Origin: BOKV01 sp049289295 | GTDB taxonomy: Bacteria; Pseudomonadota; Alphaproteobacteria; Rhizobiales; Rhizobiaceae | Direction of reading: 5' to 3' | Assembly (NCBI GenBank): GCA_049289295.1 | Contig: JBATLL010000114.1 | Coordinates: forward strand, 1 to 13,999 | DNA: 13,999 nucleotides | Part shown: positions 6,976-13,999 of the stretch, one piece after another | How the letters are laid out: every line of letters starts with the position of its first letter | Numbering within the stretch: the stretch's first letter is position 1 | Made by a program: the position numbers and the translations under genes | Notes under the pieces: model-generated | Databases searched by the model: none | Seen by the model: only the letters and a program-made list of their open reading frames with translations | Told to the model about the DNA's origin: nothing

Positions 6976-8882
6976 CAAACCAACTCCCTCATGTCAGCAT
7001 TGGCATTGGCCAGAACGAGATGGCCCTTGTCCACCTCGATTGCCGCCAGATCACTGCGATCGGCGGCGACAAAGGCCTTGCCCCATGCCGATGTATCATC
7101 TGCACCGGAATACCGGATTTTCTCGAATTCCAGAAGGCGATCAAGGTCCGGATAGGGCACGGACGCAAGCAGGGCCTTCGTATAGGGGTGCACCGGCCTT
7201 GCGAAAAGCTGTTCGCGCGGCGCCAGTTCCACCAGCCTGCCGCGGCACATCACAGCGATGCGGTCAGCGACATAGTTCACGACCGCCAGGTTATGCGAGA
7301 TGAACAGGCTCGTGAGGCCAAGTTCCCCGCGCAGATCGTTGAGCAGGTTGAGAATCTGCGCCTGAACGGAAACATCGAGCGCGGAGACCGGTTCGTCGCA
7401 TATCATCAGCGAGGGATGCAGCGCGAGGGCGCGCGCAATGCCGATACGCTGGCGCTGCCCGCCGGAGAATGAATGGGGATAGCGGTTGAGATAGCGCGGA
7501 TCGAGACCGACCAGGCGCATCAGGTCCATGATTTCCTGCCTGCGGCTTTCCTCGTTGCCGACATCGTGGATGGCGAAAGGTTCCATCAGGATGTTCTGCA
7601 CGGTCATGCGCGGATTGAGCGAGGAGAAGGGATCCTGAAAGATCATCTGGACCTTGCGGCGAAACGCGAGGAGTTTCTCGCCTTCCAGCGCCAGGACATC
7701 GATCATGCCGCCGCCCGAATACATCCGCACTTCGCCCGCCGAGGCGGTAAGTGCGCGCATGATCATCTTGGAAACGGTGGTCTTGCCCGATCCGCTCTCG
7801 CCCACAAGTCCCAGGCACTCGCCCTTGGCAATGGAGAAGCTGACATCGTCAACGGCCACAACCGTGCTCGATTTGCCTGCCCCGAAGAAAGCGCCCTTGC
7901 GGACCGTGAATTCCTTGCGCAGGTTTCTGACTTCGAGGTGGGAGGCGCCTTCGGGCACCTCGTCGCGAACGGCATAGCGCTCGGAAAGGCCGACGATGGT
8001 TCGCGACCCCTCACCTTCCATGTCGCGCAGTGAAACAAGGCGTTCGCCTGGTTTCATGTCGAAATGGGGAACGGCGGCCATCAGCGCCTTGAGATAGGGA
8101 TGCTCGGGATGGCGGAAGATTGTTTCGACCGGGCCAGCTTCCATCACCTCGCCATGATAGGCGACCACGACCTCGTCTGCCATGTTGGCGACAACGCCCA
8201 GATCGTGGGTGATGAGCAGGATCGAAGTCTCGAACTTCTTCTGCAATTCCTTCATCAGTCGCAGGATCTGGGCCTGGACAGTCACGTCCAATGCGGTGGT
8301 TGGCTCGTCAGCGATGACGAGAGAAGGATTGCAGATCAGCGCCATTGCAATGACGGCGCGCTGGCGCAATCCGCCGGACAGCTCGAATGGATAGCGCTCA
8401 TAGCCCTTTGCCGGATCGGGGAAACCGACAAGGCGCAGGATTTCCTCGGTTTCGGCCCGCGCCATCTGCGCGCTCTGGCTGTGGTGGAGCGTCAGCGCTT
8501 CCTCGATCTGGTTACCGATCGTATGAAGCGGCGAAAGCGCGGTCATGGGTTCCTGGAACACCATGGAAATGCGCCCGCCGCGCATTTCGTAAAGATAGGG
8601 ATCGCGTTCGGGCAGGCTCGCAATGTCAACCGGTTCGCCACCACGCTTTTCGTCGTGGAACAGTATCCGTCCAGAATCGATGCGACCATTTTTCGGAAGG
8701 ATGCGCAAAATCGACTGCGCAATGACCGATTTGCCCGACCCCGACTCACCAACGAGCGCAAGGACCGAGCCTCTCCTGAGCTTGAAACTGACGCCGCGTA
8801 CCGCCTCGACCCTTCCTCCCTGGATCGCAAACGACACCTTAAGTGCGTCTACCTCAAGCAAAATTCGGCGATCATCCGCCAT
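6975..8882 (-). CDS. Fused double ABC ATPase of the importer (OppD-OppF / YejF-type)
   Basis: A 635-residue cytoplasmic protein carrying both nucleotide-binding domains on one chain. It powers transport by ATP hydrolysis. Domain 1: Walker A GESGSGKS (45-52), Q-loop Q110, signature LSGGLRQR (168-175), Walker B LVIADEP (188-194), H-loop H226. Domain 2: Walker A GESGSGKT (361-368), Q416, signature FSGGQRQR (472-479), Walker B LMICDEP (492-498), H-loop H530. Each domain is followed by an HPY segment (HPYLKAL, HPYTKAL), the mark of oligopeptide-type ATPases. Both sites look intact; only the first signature has L for the usual Q. About 55 residues follow the second HPY segment. ATG 8882 is preferred over GTG 8900 because MADDRR leads straight into the first strand; GAGGGG at 8893-8898 is a somewhat distant Shine-Dalgarno. 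It is the first gene of the operon. Confidence 0.95.
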   Translation of the reverse strand: MADDRRILLEVDALKVSFAIQGGRVEAVRGVSFKLRRGSVLALVGESGSGKSVIAQSILRILPKNGRIDSGRILFHDEKRGGEPVDIASLPERDPYLYEMRGGRISMVFQEPMTALSPLHTIGNQIEEALTLHHSQSAQMARAETEEILRLVGFPDPAKGYERYPFELSGGLRQRAVIAMALICNPSLVIADEPTTALDVTVQAQILRLMKELQKKFETSILLITHDLGVVANMADEVVVAYHGEVMEAGPVETIFRHPEHPYLKALMAAVPHFDMKPGERLVSLRDMEGEGSRTIVGLSERYAVRDEVPEGASHLEVRNLRKEFTVRKGAFFGAGKSSTVVAVDDVSFSIAKGECLGLVGESGSGKTTVSKMIMRALTASAGEVRMYSGGGMIDVLALEGEKLLAFRRKVQMIFQDPFSSLNPRMTVQNILMEPFAIHDVGNEESRRQEIMDLMRLVGLDPRYLNRYPHSFSGGQRQRIGIARALALHPSLMICDEPVSALDVSVQAQILNLLNDLRGELGLTSLFISHNLAVVNYVADRIAVMCRGRLVELAPREQLFARPVHPYTKALLASVPYPDLDRLLEFEKIRYSGADDTSAWGKAFVAADRSDLAAIEVDKGHLVLANANADMRELV

Positions 8883-9064
8883 ATAGCGATTGCCCCTCAC
8901 CTACCGGCCCCAGCCGGCCCAACAATTGACGGAGGTTTACACAAACCCAGACGACAGCAAAGTGACACAAGTCACACCGCAAACACAACGCCCATGTTTG
9001 ATTACCGGTTTTGTCCACATTCGAACACATGTTTCCTGCCCGCCAGACCAGACAGCGGCTGGCA
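8883..9064 (-). promoter_or_regulatory. Leader and likely promoter region of the ABC importer operon
   Basis: This 182-base gap is the largest in the minus-strand run and must hold the importer promoter if the operon is not read through from the channel gene. It contains the CRP-like dyad at 8961-8976 and a small GC hairpin at 8904-8917. I cannot point to a convincing -35/-10 pair. There is no T-tract after the channel stop at 9065, so no intrinsic terminator is visible there. Confidence 0.4.
8961..8976. promoter_or_regulatory. CRP/FNR-like operator dyad
   Basis: The plus strand reads AGTGACACAAGTCACA, that is AGTGA-N6-TCACA. On the minus strand it is TGTGA-N6-TCACT, a 9 of 10 match to the CRP consensus TGTGA-N6-TCACA. 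The inner arms GTGAC and GTCAC are a perfect inverted repeat. Its centre is about 86 bases upstream of the ATPase ATG, a plausible place for an activator. Which regulator, if any, binds here is inference. Confidence 0.35.
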
Positions 9065-11410
9065 TCAGTCGTCTGGCATTGCCGCAACCGGGCCGGCGGT
9101 CGCGTCATCAAGCACCCTTCTTGCCGCGCCTGCGATCGCTTCGCGCTTCCTTGGCGTCATTTCGCCATTATCCTCGCCCGCGATGCGCACTGTCACTTCC
9201 TTGTTGGCGAACTGGATGCCTTCGCGCCGGAACAGGTCCTGGATGGCCTGGTAGACCACCTTTCGCGTCACCCACTGGTCGCCCGGCATCGTCATGAACT
9301 TGACGCGAATGATCATCGCCGAATCTTCCATCTGCACAACGCCCTGGGATTTCAGCGGCTGGAGGAAGTTCTTGCCCACATCAGGATGTTCGAGCAGCTG
9401 CTGACCCAGCTTCTTGACCAGCTTGCGGACCTTTTCCACATCCGTGTCATAGGTAACACGAAGCGGCAGCTTCATGATGACCCAGTCGCGCGAATAGTTC
9501 GTGAGTTGCTTGATCTCACCGAAGGGTATGGTGTGCAGCGGGCCATTGTGGTGGCGCAACTGGAAAGATCGCAACGATATCTTCTCGACCGTGCCGCGAA
9601 CGTTGCCCAGTTCGATATACTCGCCCTTGCGGAATGCGTCGTCGAACAGGAAGAACCCGCCGGAGAAGATATCGCGGATCAGCGTCTGTGCACCAAAGCC
9701 CACAGCAAGACCGAGAACGCCGGCACCGGCGAACAGCGGGGCGATATCGACGCCCAGGTTTGAAAGGACGATCATGCCGGCGATGACGGCAATCGTGCCA
9801 ATGAAGATGTTGCGCAGCAGCGGCAGCAAGGTGCCCAGCCTGCTTGACCCATGCCCACCGGGTTCATCCTCCAGATCGGCAGCCTGGCCTGCAACGCCTG
9901 CCCCCTCCTCGACAAGGCGATTGTCGACGAAGATCACCACGGCCCGGTAGAGGAGCCAGGCGACAAAGAGAATCAGCAGCGTATCCATGAATGCCGTGAT
10001 CGGGTTGCCGCGATCGCCTGCGCGAATGTCCCAGACATTGAGGACAAAACCGAGTGCGCCAACAAAGACGAGGATTGACGCGGCCTGTTCGATCACCGGT
10101 TTGAAAAGGGGTTTGAACACCGGATAGGAGTCATGATGCCCGCTGTGCGAGACGATGTTCTCCAAGACTTCGGTCGCTGGACCTGATGCCAGGGCATCCT
10201 CGCGCGCCTTGCGCTCGATTTCCATCGCCTGCAGCGCTGCATGGCGGGCCTGCCTCACCTTGATGTCAAAGCGTCGCTGGCGGATCTGGTAAAACTTGTC
10301 GATGAGGATGAGCAAGATTCCGTAGATCGGCAGAGCGCCGAAAAATGCGATGCCTGGTGCTGCCACCAGGATGTCTGCTGCAGGCAGATCCATGACCAGC
10401 CTGTAGGCGGTGACCAGCCAGGACAAGACCAGATAGCCGATGAGGGCGGCTGGAGCGATGCCAGCGATGAAGCGCCGCCAAAGCGGGCGGGTCTCGGGCA
10501 CCCCGTGCCCAAGAATGACAGAACGCAATGCTTCGCGGTACTTGACAGTCAGGCGACCAAAGACAAGGGCGGCAATCAGCATGGCAAGGATCAGGAAAAG
10601 CTTGTGGGCCTCGCGATTGATGCCGAGCAGGTCCATCCAGGCGCAAACGGCCAAGGCAATGATCACCACGACCATTGAGTTGCGGATCGCGTATTGAAGG
10701 TTCTTCGCGGTCTCGTCGTCGAGATTGATCATGCGGTGCTTGGGCAGATCATGGGCGATGATGTTGAACAGAATCACCGCGCGGATCACCCAGTAGGAAA
10801 CATAGGCCGTGACAATCACGATGATGGTTGAGCGTGTGGGTTCATGACCATAGTCCAGTGCTACCGCGAGCAGCATGGAGAAGACGAACATCAATATGCA
10901 ATTGACGGTGATCAGCGCCGCGCGAAACAGAAGAAAGCCGATTTTCTCGGTCCGGTTCTTCGGTTCGGAAATGAGAATTTTTTGGGCGTATGACTGGATC
11001 AGCTTGCGATAAACCCAGGAAACGGCGTTGCCAAGGATGATACCGCCCGCGGCGATCGCAATCGCATAGGCAAGCCAGATCAGCGTGCCATCGGGACTGG
11101 CCGCACGGATCGTGGTGAGGAACTGTTCGGGGATATTGGGAATGTTGACCAGCACGCGCCTGATCTGGCCCCTGATCATCAACCCCTGTTCGGTCATGGA
11201 CATGACGGGGGCAGCGGCTTGCGCGTCCTTCGAGGCGTCAGGGGGAGAGATGACGATGACGCTCATCCCCTCTTTCTTCGCCTTTTCGATCAGGGGAGCC
11301 AGTTCGCTCGCCGTATCGCCCTGTTGCGATGCCGTCTGCGCTGTCGCCGGGGACACCAGGCAGGACGCGAGCAGCAGCCACAAAAGCGTCGTAAGGATGT
11401 TTCTTGTCAT
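9065..11410 (-). CDS. Large MscS-family mechanosensitive ion channel (YbiO-like)
   Basis: A 781-residue inner-membrane channel that would open under membrane tension to release solutes on hypo-osmotic shock. Residues 1 to about 25 are a signal peptide (MTRNILTTLLWLLLASCLVS, then ATAQ). A short periplasmic domain follows to about 107. About ten hydrophobic helices lie between 108 and 500. The MscS core comes last: a glycine/alanine-rich pore helix (AGAGVLGLAVGFGAQTLIRD, 561-580), FSGGFFLFDDAFRKGEYIEL (582-601), GTVEKISLRSFQLR (606-619), the cytoplasmic beta domain (PFGEIKQLTNYSRDW, 629-643) and a final alpha/beta domain to about 745. A 35-residue tail ends the protein. An ORF extends upstream to 11656, but the signal peptide and GGGAG at 11418-11422 set the start at 11410. 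E. coli MscS has 286 residues; this size and layout resemble YbiO. Confidence 0.93.
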   Translation of the reverse strand: MTRNILTTLLWLLLASCLVSPATAQTASQQGDTASELAPLIEKAKKEGMSVIVISPPDASKDAQAAAPVMSMTEQGLMIRGQIRRVLVNIPNIPEQFLTTIRAASPDGTLIWLAYAIAIAAGGIILGNAVSWVYRKLIQSYAQKILISEPKNRTEKIGFLLFRAALITVNCILMFVFSMLLAVALDYGHEPTRSTIIVIVTAYVSYWVIRAVILFNIIAHDLPKHRMINLDDETAKNLQYAIRNSMVVVIIALAVCAWMDLLGINREAHKLFLILAMLIAALVFGRLTVKYREALRSVILGHGVPETRPLWRRFIAGIAPAALIGYLVLSWLVTAYRLVMDLPAADILVAAPGIAFFGALPIYGILLILIDKFYQIRQRRFDIKVRQARHAALQAMEIERKAREDALASGPATEVLENIVSHSGHHDSYPVFKPLFKPVIEQAASILVFVGALGFVLNVWDIRAGDRGNPITAFMDTLLILFVAWLLYRAVVIFVDNRLVEEGAGVAGQAADLEDEPGGHGSSRLGTLLPLLRNIFIGTIAVIAGMIVLSNLGVDIAPLFAGAGVLGLAVGFGAQTLIRDIFSGGFFLFDDAFRKGEYIELGNVRGTVEKISLRSFQLRHHNGPLHTIPFGEIKQLTNYSRDWVIMKLPLRVTYDTDVEKVRKLVKKLGQQLLEHPDVGKNFLQPLKSQGVVQMEDSAMIIRVKFMTMPGDQWVTRKVVYQAIQDLFRREGIQFANKEVTVRIAGEDNGEMTPRKREAIAGAARRVLDDATAGPVAAMPDD

Positions 11411-11417
11411 GAAAGGT

Positions 11418-11422
11418 CTCCC
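11418..11422 (-). promoter_or_regulatory. Ribosome binding site fixing the channel start
   Basis: GGGAG on the minus strand lies 7 bases before the ATG at 11410. Together with the signal peptide that begins there, it rules out the longer in-frame ORF, which would overlap the epimerase gene by about 170 bases. Confidence 0.6.
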
Positions 11423-11486
11423 GCGGCCGAAGCAAACCATTGGCCTGTCCACTTTGCAAGCGCCGTGTTGATCGCTTCGCCGTGCG

Positions 11487-12461
11487 TCACACACCATGAT
11501 ATTGCCGAAACCAGCCGACAAAGCGCGACATGCCCTCGTCCAGGCCGGTTGAAGGCGAAAATCCGTAATCGTCGTGGATGGCCGTGATGTCGGCATAGGT
11601 TGCAGGCACATCGCCTGGCTGCATGGGAAGGTATTCGCGAACAGCCTGTTTGCCAACCAGGCGTTCGATCACGCCAATGAACCGGTCAAGGCGCTCGGGA
11701 TTGTTGTTGCCGATATTGTAGACCGCATGGGGCGTCGCCAGGTCGCGCACATGGCCGCGATCGGCAATGCGCAGGATGCCATCGACAATGTCGTCGATAT
11801 AGGTGAAGTCCCGCAGCATGTCGCCGTGATTGAAGACCTGGATGGTCTCCCCGGCAATGATCTTTTGCGTGAAGGACCAGTAGGCCATGTCGGGCCGGCC
11901 CCAGGGACCGTAAACCGTGAAGAAGCGCAGGCCGGTCAGCGGTATGCGATACAGATGCGCATAGGTGTGGCTCATCAGTTCGTCCGCCTTCTTGGTCGCG
12001 GCGTAGAGTGAGACCGGCTCATCCGCCCGGTCGGTTTCGCGCAGTGGCAGATCTGTGCGTCCGCCGTAGATCGAACTCGATGAGGCGTAACACATGTGCT
12101 GTAGCGAATCGCAGTGGCGGGCGAGTTCCAGCATGTTGAGGTGCCCAACCACATTGGACTGCACATAAGCGTGCGGGTTTTCGATCGAATAGCGGACACC
12201 GGCCTGTGCAGCGAGGTGAATGATGCGGGCGGGCTTCGACCCGGAAACCGCGCTTGCGAGTTGCTGCATGTCGGCAATGTCGCATTCGCGAAACGTGAAC
12301 CCGGGCTCACCCGCCAATTGCTCCAGGCGCGCATGCTTGAGCTGCGGGGGATAATAATCATTGAGATTGTCTATGCCGAGCACGGTTTCACCACGTGCCA
12401 GAAGCGTTTTCGCCACGTGGAAGCCGATGAAGCCGGCCGCGCCGGTCACTAGGTAGGTCAT
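11487..12461 (-). CDS. UDP-glucuronate 4-epimerase-like NAD-dependent epimerase (LpsL/CapI type)
   Basis: A 324-residue cytoplasmic extended short-chain dehydrogenase. It likely interconverts UDP-glucuronate and UDP-galacturonate for surface polysaccharide or LPS. The NAD site is TGAAGFIG (6-13), with acidic D31 after the second strand. The block GIDNLNDYYPPQLKHARL (29-46) and VRYSIENPHAYVQSN (89-103) are typical of the UDP-glucuronate 4-epimerase branch. The catalytic set is YASSSSIYG (125-133) with Y153 and K157 of YAATK; GRPDMAYW (188-195) is the substrate-loop signature. No signal peptide or membrane segment is present. The gene lies 76 bases upstream of the channel gene and 79 bases downstream of pcaB, all on the same strand, with no polysaccharide genes adjacent. 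The family is confident; the exact sugar is inferred from motif similarity. Confidence 0.9.
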   Translation of the reverse strand: MTYLVTGAAGFIGFHVAKTLLARGETVLGIDNLNDYYPPQLKHARLEQLAGEPGFTFRECDIADMQQLASAVSGSKPARIIHLAAQAGVRYSIENPHAYVQSNVVGHLNMLELARHCDSLQHMCYASSSSIYGGRTDLPLRETDRADEPVSLYAATKKADELMSHTYAHLYRIPLTGLRFFTVYGPWGRPDMAYWSFTQKIIAGETIQVFNHGDMLRDFTYIDDIVDGILRIADRGHVRDLATPHAVYNIGNNNPERLDRFIGVIERLVGKQAVREYLPMQPGDVPATYADITAIHDDYGFSPSTGLDEGMSRFVGWFRQYHGV

Positions 12462-12473
12462 GATCGCCTGTCC

Positions 12474-12516
12474 GCTTGCCTGGATGGTGGAAAGCTATAG
12501 ACGCCCTGCTTGCCTG
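12474..12516. repeat. Pair of 9-base direct repeats upstream of the epimerase
   Basis: GCTTGCCTG occurs at 12474-12482 and again at 12508-12516 (CAGGCAAGC on the minus strand). The copies are offset by 34 bases, in the 79-base gap between pcaB and the epimerase start. They could be regulator half-sites in the epimerase promoter or a chance repeat. Confidence 0.25.
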
Positions 12517-12540
12517 CGTCCATTGCCAGAGGGTCGGGTT

Positions 12541-13605
12541 TCAGCTTTGCGGACCCAGCCGGGTTATGCTCGCAAGGAGTTCGCGCGCTGTGCGAAGGGC
12601 TGCACCGGTTGCGATGCACATCTGTGGCAGGATCATCCATTCCAGCGTCCAGGCCGAACCGGAGCGCTCCTGTTCATGAACAAGGGCCTGGTGCATACCG
12701 CCGAGCAGGGTTGCGTTGAAGCGCGCCAGCGCCACCAGCGTTTCGGCCTTCACCGGATTTTGCTTGTGGGCCATGGCGGACGATGCACCTGTTTCCGAAA
12801 GGGCGATCTCGCCTACTTCGTTTTGCGCCATCAGGGCAATATCCTGGCCCATCTTGCCGAGCGAACCGGTGATGAGGGAAAGGAGCGATGCGAACTCACC
12901 CAGAGCGTCACGCTGCGCGTGCCAGTTGCCGGATGGTACAGCAAGACCGAGCGTGCCTGCCATGTCCCGGCGGATTGCAGCTTCATGACCCCCCATGCCT
13001 TCGAACGTACCAACCGCGCCGCCAAGCTGCAGGATCAACAGGCCGGGCATCAGGGAAATGAGCCGGGCATGATGGCGCGCCAGTGGCTGAGACCAGTCGC
13101 TCAGCCGACGTGAAACGGTGACAGGCAATGCCTGTTGCATGCGTGTGCGACCCATCATGGCGCGGCTGCCGAAACGGCTGTCCAGTTGCGCGATGTTCTC
13201 GCCCAGTTCGCCCAGCCTGGCGAGCATGCGTTCACAGACTGGCTTGAGGCGCATGGCAAGGCTTGTGTCGATCACGTCCTGGCTCGTCGCCCCGTAGTGA
13301 AGATGATCGGCATGCGGCCTGGCGATGCGGGCGCGAAGCTGGCGCAGGAATTCGGGAATTGGAACCCCGTCGCGCGCAGTTGCGGTTCCTATGGATATCG
13401 GATCGGGTTCGAAACCGGCACAGGCGGCCGATATCGCATTGGCCGCTTCAGCCGGGATGATGCCAGCGCCTGCCTGGGCGCGGGCAAGCGCGGATTCGAA
13501 CAGGGACCAGGCCGCAAACTCCACCTTGATGGAGAAGCAGGCCGCGATCTCGCGGTCCGAAAGCAGGCCAGACAGGATTGTGGCATTGGCCGGTGTATAG
13601 GACAT
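12541..13605 (-). CDS. pcaB: 3-carboxy-cis,cis-muconate cycloisomerase
   Basis: A 354-residue cytoplasmic enzyme of the fumarase/aspartase superfamily. PcaB converts 3-carboxy-cis,cis-muconate to 4-carboxymuconolactone in the protocatechuate branch of the beta-ketoadipate pathway. The conserved HYGATSQDVIDT block is at 103-114. The superfamily signature is GASSAMAHKQNPVKAE (273-288), in which alanine replaces the proline of the common SSAMPHK form. EQERSGSAWTLEW (311-323) is also typical of PcaB. The length fits rhizobial PcaB proteins, which lack the longer C-terminus of some others. The ORF can be extended to a TTG at 13632, but ATG 13605 begins the usual MSYTP-like start; its Shine-Dalgarno is weak. 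Adenylosuccinate lyase is the main alternative within the superfamily. The neighbouring pcaF strongly favours PcaB. Confidence 0.93.
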   Translation of the reverse strand: MSYTPANATILSGLLSDREIAACFSIKVEFAAWSLFESALARAQAGAGIIPAEAANAISAACAGFEPDPISIGTATARDGVPIPEFLRQLRARIARPHADHLHYGATSQDVIDTSLAMRLKPVCERMLARLGELGENIAQLDSRFGSRAMMGRTRMQQALPVTVSRRLSDWSQPLARHHARLISLMPGLLILQLGGAVGTFEGMGGHEAAIRRDMAGTLGLAVPSGNWHAQRDALGEFASLLSLITGSLGKMGQDIALMAQNEVGEIALSETGASSAMAHKQNPVKAETLVALARFNATLLGGMHQALVHEQERSGSAWTLEWMILPQMCIATGAALRTARELLASITRLGPQS

Positions 13606-13630
13606 CGTTTCTTTCGTTCTCGACGGCGGC

Positions 13631-13651
13631 AAAACCGGTCCAGCCGGACCG
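13631..13651 (-). terminator. Terminator-like hairpin between pcaF and pcaB
   Basis: On the minus strand CGGTCC and GGACCG (13651-13646 and 13641-13636) form a 6-base-pair GC-rich stem with a 4-base loop, followed after one G by TTTT (13634-13631). It lies 33 bases past the pcaF stop and 25 bases before the pcaB ATG. The T-run is short, so it may be a partial terminator, an mRNA-processing hairpin, or nothing functional. Confidence 0.35.
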
Positions 13652-13683
13652 CTAGACGCAGCGTTGGAAACTGGCCTGGAATC

Positions 13684-13999
13684 CTAGACGGATTCGAGAG
13701 CTACAGCTATGCCCTGGCCAACACCGATGCACATGGTCGCCAGCGCGTAGCGTGCGCCGCGCAGCTTGAGTTCCAGAGCGGCTGTACCAGTGATGCGAGC
13801 GCCCGACATGCCGAGCGGATGGCCAAGTGCAATCGCGCCGCCGTTCGGATTGACATGCCCGGCGTCCTCGGCAATTCCCAGTTCGCGCAGGACAGCGATG
13901 CCCTGTGCGGCGAAGGCCTCATTGAGCTCGATCACGCCGAAATCGGAAGGTGCAAGACCAAGGCGCGCGCACAGCTTGCAGGTGGCCGGGGCCGGGCCC
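13684..13999 (-). CDS. pcaF: Beta-ketoadipyl-CoA thiolase, C-terminal part (cut by window edge)
   Basis: The last 104 residues of a thiolase; the N-terminus lies beyond 13999. Thiolases of this type cleave beta-ketoadipyl-CoA to succinyl-CoA and acetyl-CoA, the last step of the beta-ketoadipate pathway. The visible part begins GPAPATCKL and contains IELNEAFAAQG (NEAF loop), VNPNGGAIALGHPLGMSGAR with the catalytic histidine, and ATMCIGVGQG with the second catalytic cysteine. VNPNGG...GMSG, rather than VNVNGG...GATG, points to the PcaF/PaaJ branch over general acetyl-CoA acetyltransferases. Next to pcaB, PcaF is the better choice than PaaJ. The gene ends in TAG, 78 bases before the pcaB start. 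It is partial because of the window edge, not because it is broken. Confidence 0.9.
   Translation of the reverse strand, partial: GPAPATCKLCARLGLAPSDFGVIELNEAFAAQGIAVLRELGIAEDAGHVNPNGGAIALGHPLGMSGARITGTAALELKLRGARYALATMCIGVGQGIAVALESV

Noticed and set aside
8904..8917. CCGGC/GCCGG hairpin before the ATPase start as a terminator or riboswitch element
   Set aside because: There is no T-tract and no further paired structure that I can recognise; a 5-base-pair GC stem is common at this base composition.
8064..9254. 396-codon plus-strand open frame opposite the ATPase and leader
   Set aside because: It is antisense to the double ATPase with intact motifs and overlaps the channel gene; its translation shows no domain pattern.
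11411..11656. 82-residue N-terminal extension of the channel
   Set aside because: It would run into the epimerase gene and bury a good signal peptide; GGGAG is placed for the ATG at 11410.
12460..13113. 217-codon plus-strand open frame opposite pcaB
   Set aside because: It is antisense to pcaB, which has the full fumarase-type signature.
1..13999. Search for tRNA, rRNA, CRISPR repeats, insertion sequences, attachment sites or phage genes
   Set aside because: No such pattern was seen; the window is filled by ordinary chromosomal genes with short gaps.

Overview
The window is GC-rich, tightly packed bacterial DNA with strong G/C preference at third codon positions. Its gene content points to an alphaproteobacterium, most likely Hyphomicrobiales (rhizobia-like): an oligopeptide-type ABC uptake operon with a fused double ATPase, a protocatechuate-branch (pca) catabolic segment, a lpsL/capI-like UDP-glucuronate epimerase, and a small cytoplasmic glycosyltransferase/deacetylase cluster. 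The lineage is an inference from gene types, not a measured placement. I see no rRNA, tRNA, CRISPR array, insertion sequence or phage gene.

Layout. Positions 1-126 (+) hold the possible tail of an upstream ORF, followed by a weak terminator-like hairpin at about 149-178. Positions 203-2849 (+) hold a three-gene cluster: a GT4-like glycosyltransferase, a NodB-like deacetylase without a signal peptide, and a cupin with a three-histidine site. Both junctions are 4-base ATGA overlaps, so the three are almost certainly translated from one message. The cluster converges on the next operon with only 6 bases between stop codons.

Positions 8882-2856 (-) form a complete ABC importer operon, transcribed in the order double ATPase, periplasmic binding protein, inner permease B, inner permease C. 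The genes overlap or lie within 30 bases of each other. Its 182-base leader (8883-9064) carries a dyad resembling a CRP-type operator. The substrate may be peptides or oligosaccharides; sequence alone does not decide.

Positions 11410-9065 (-) encode a large MscS-family mechanosensitive channel with a signal peptide and many membrane segments. Positions 12461-11487 (-) encode a UDP-glucuronate 4-epimerase-like short-chain dehydrogenase. Positions 13605-12541 (-) encode PcaB, and 13999-13684 (-) is the C-terminal part of PcaF, cut by the window edge. Both pca enzymes belong to the beta-ketoadipate pathway for aromatic compounds.

From 2856 to the right edge every gene lies on the minus strand. 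The most unusual piece is the glycosyltransferase/deacetylase/cupin cluster. Each protein belongs to a recognisable fold, but I cannot name a characterised pathway that uses the three together.
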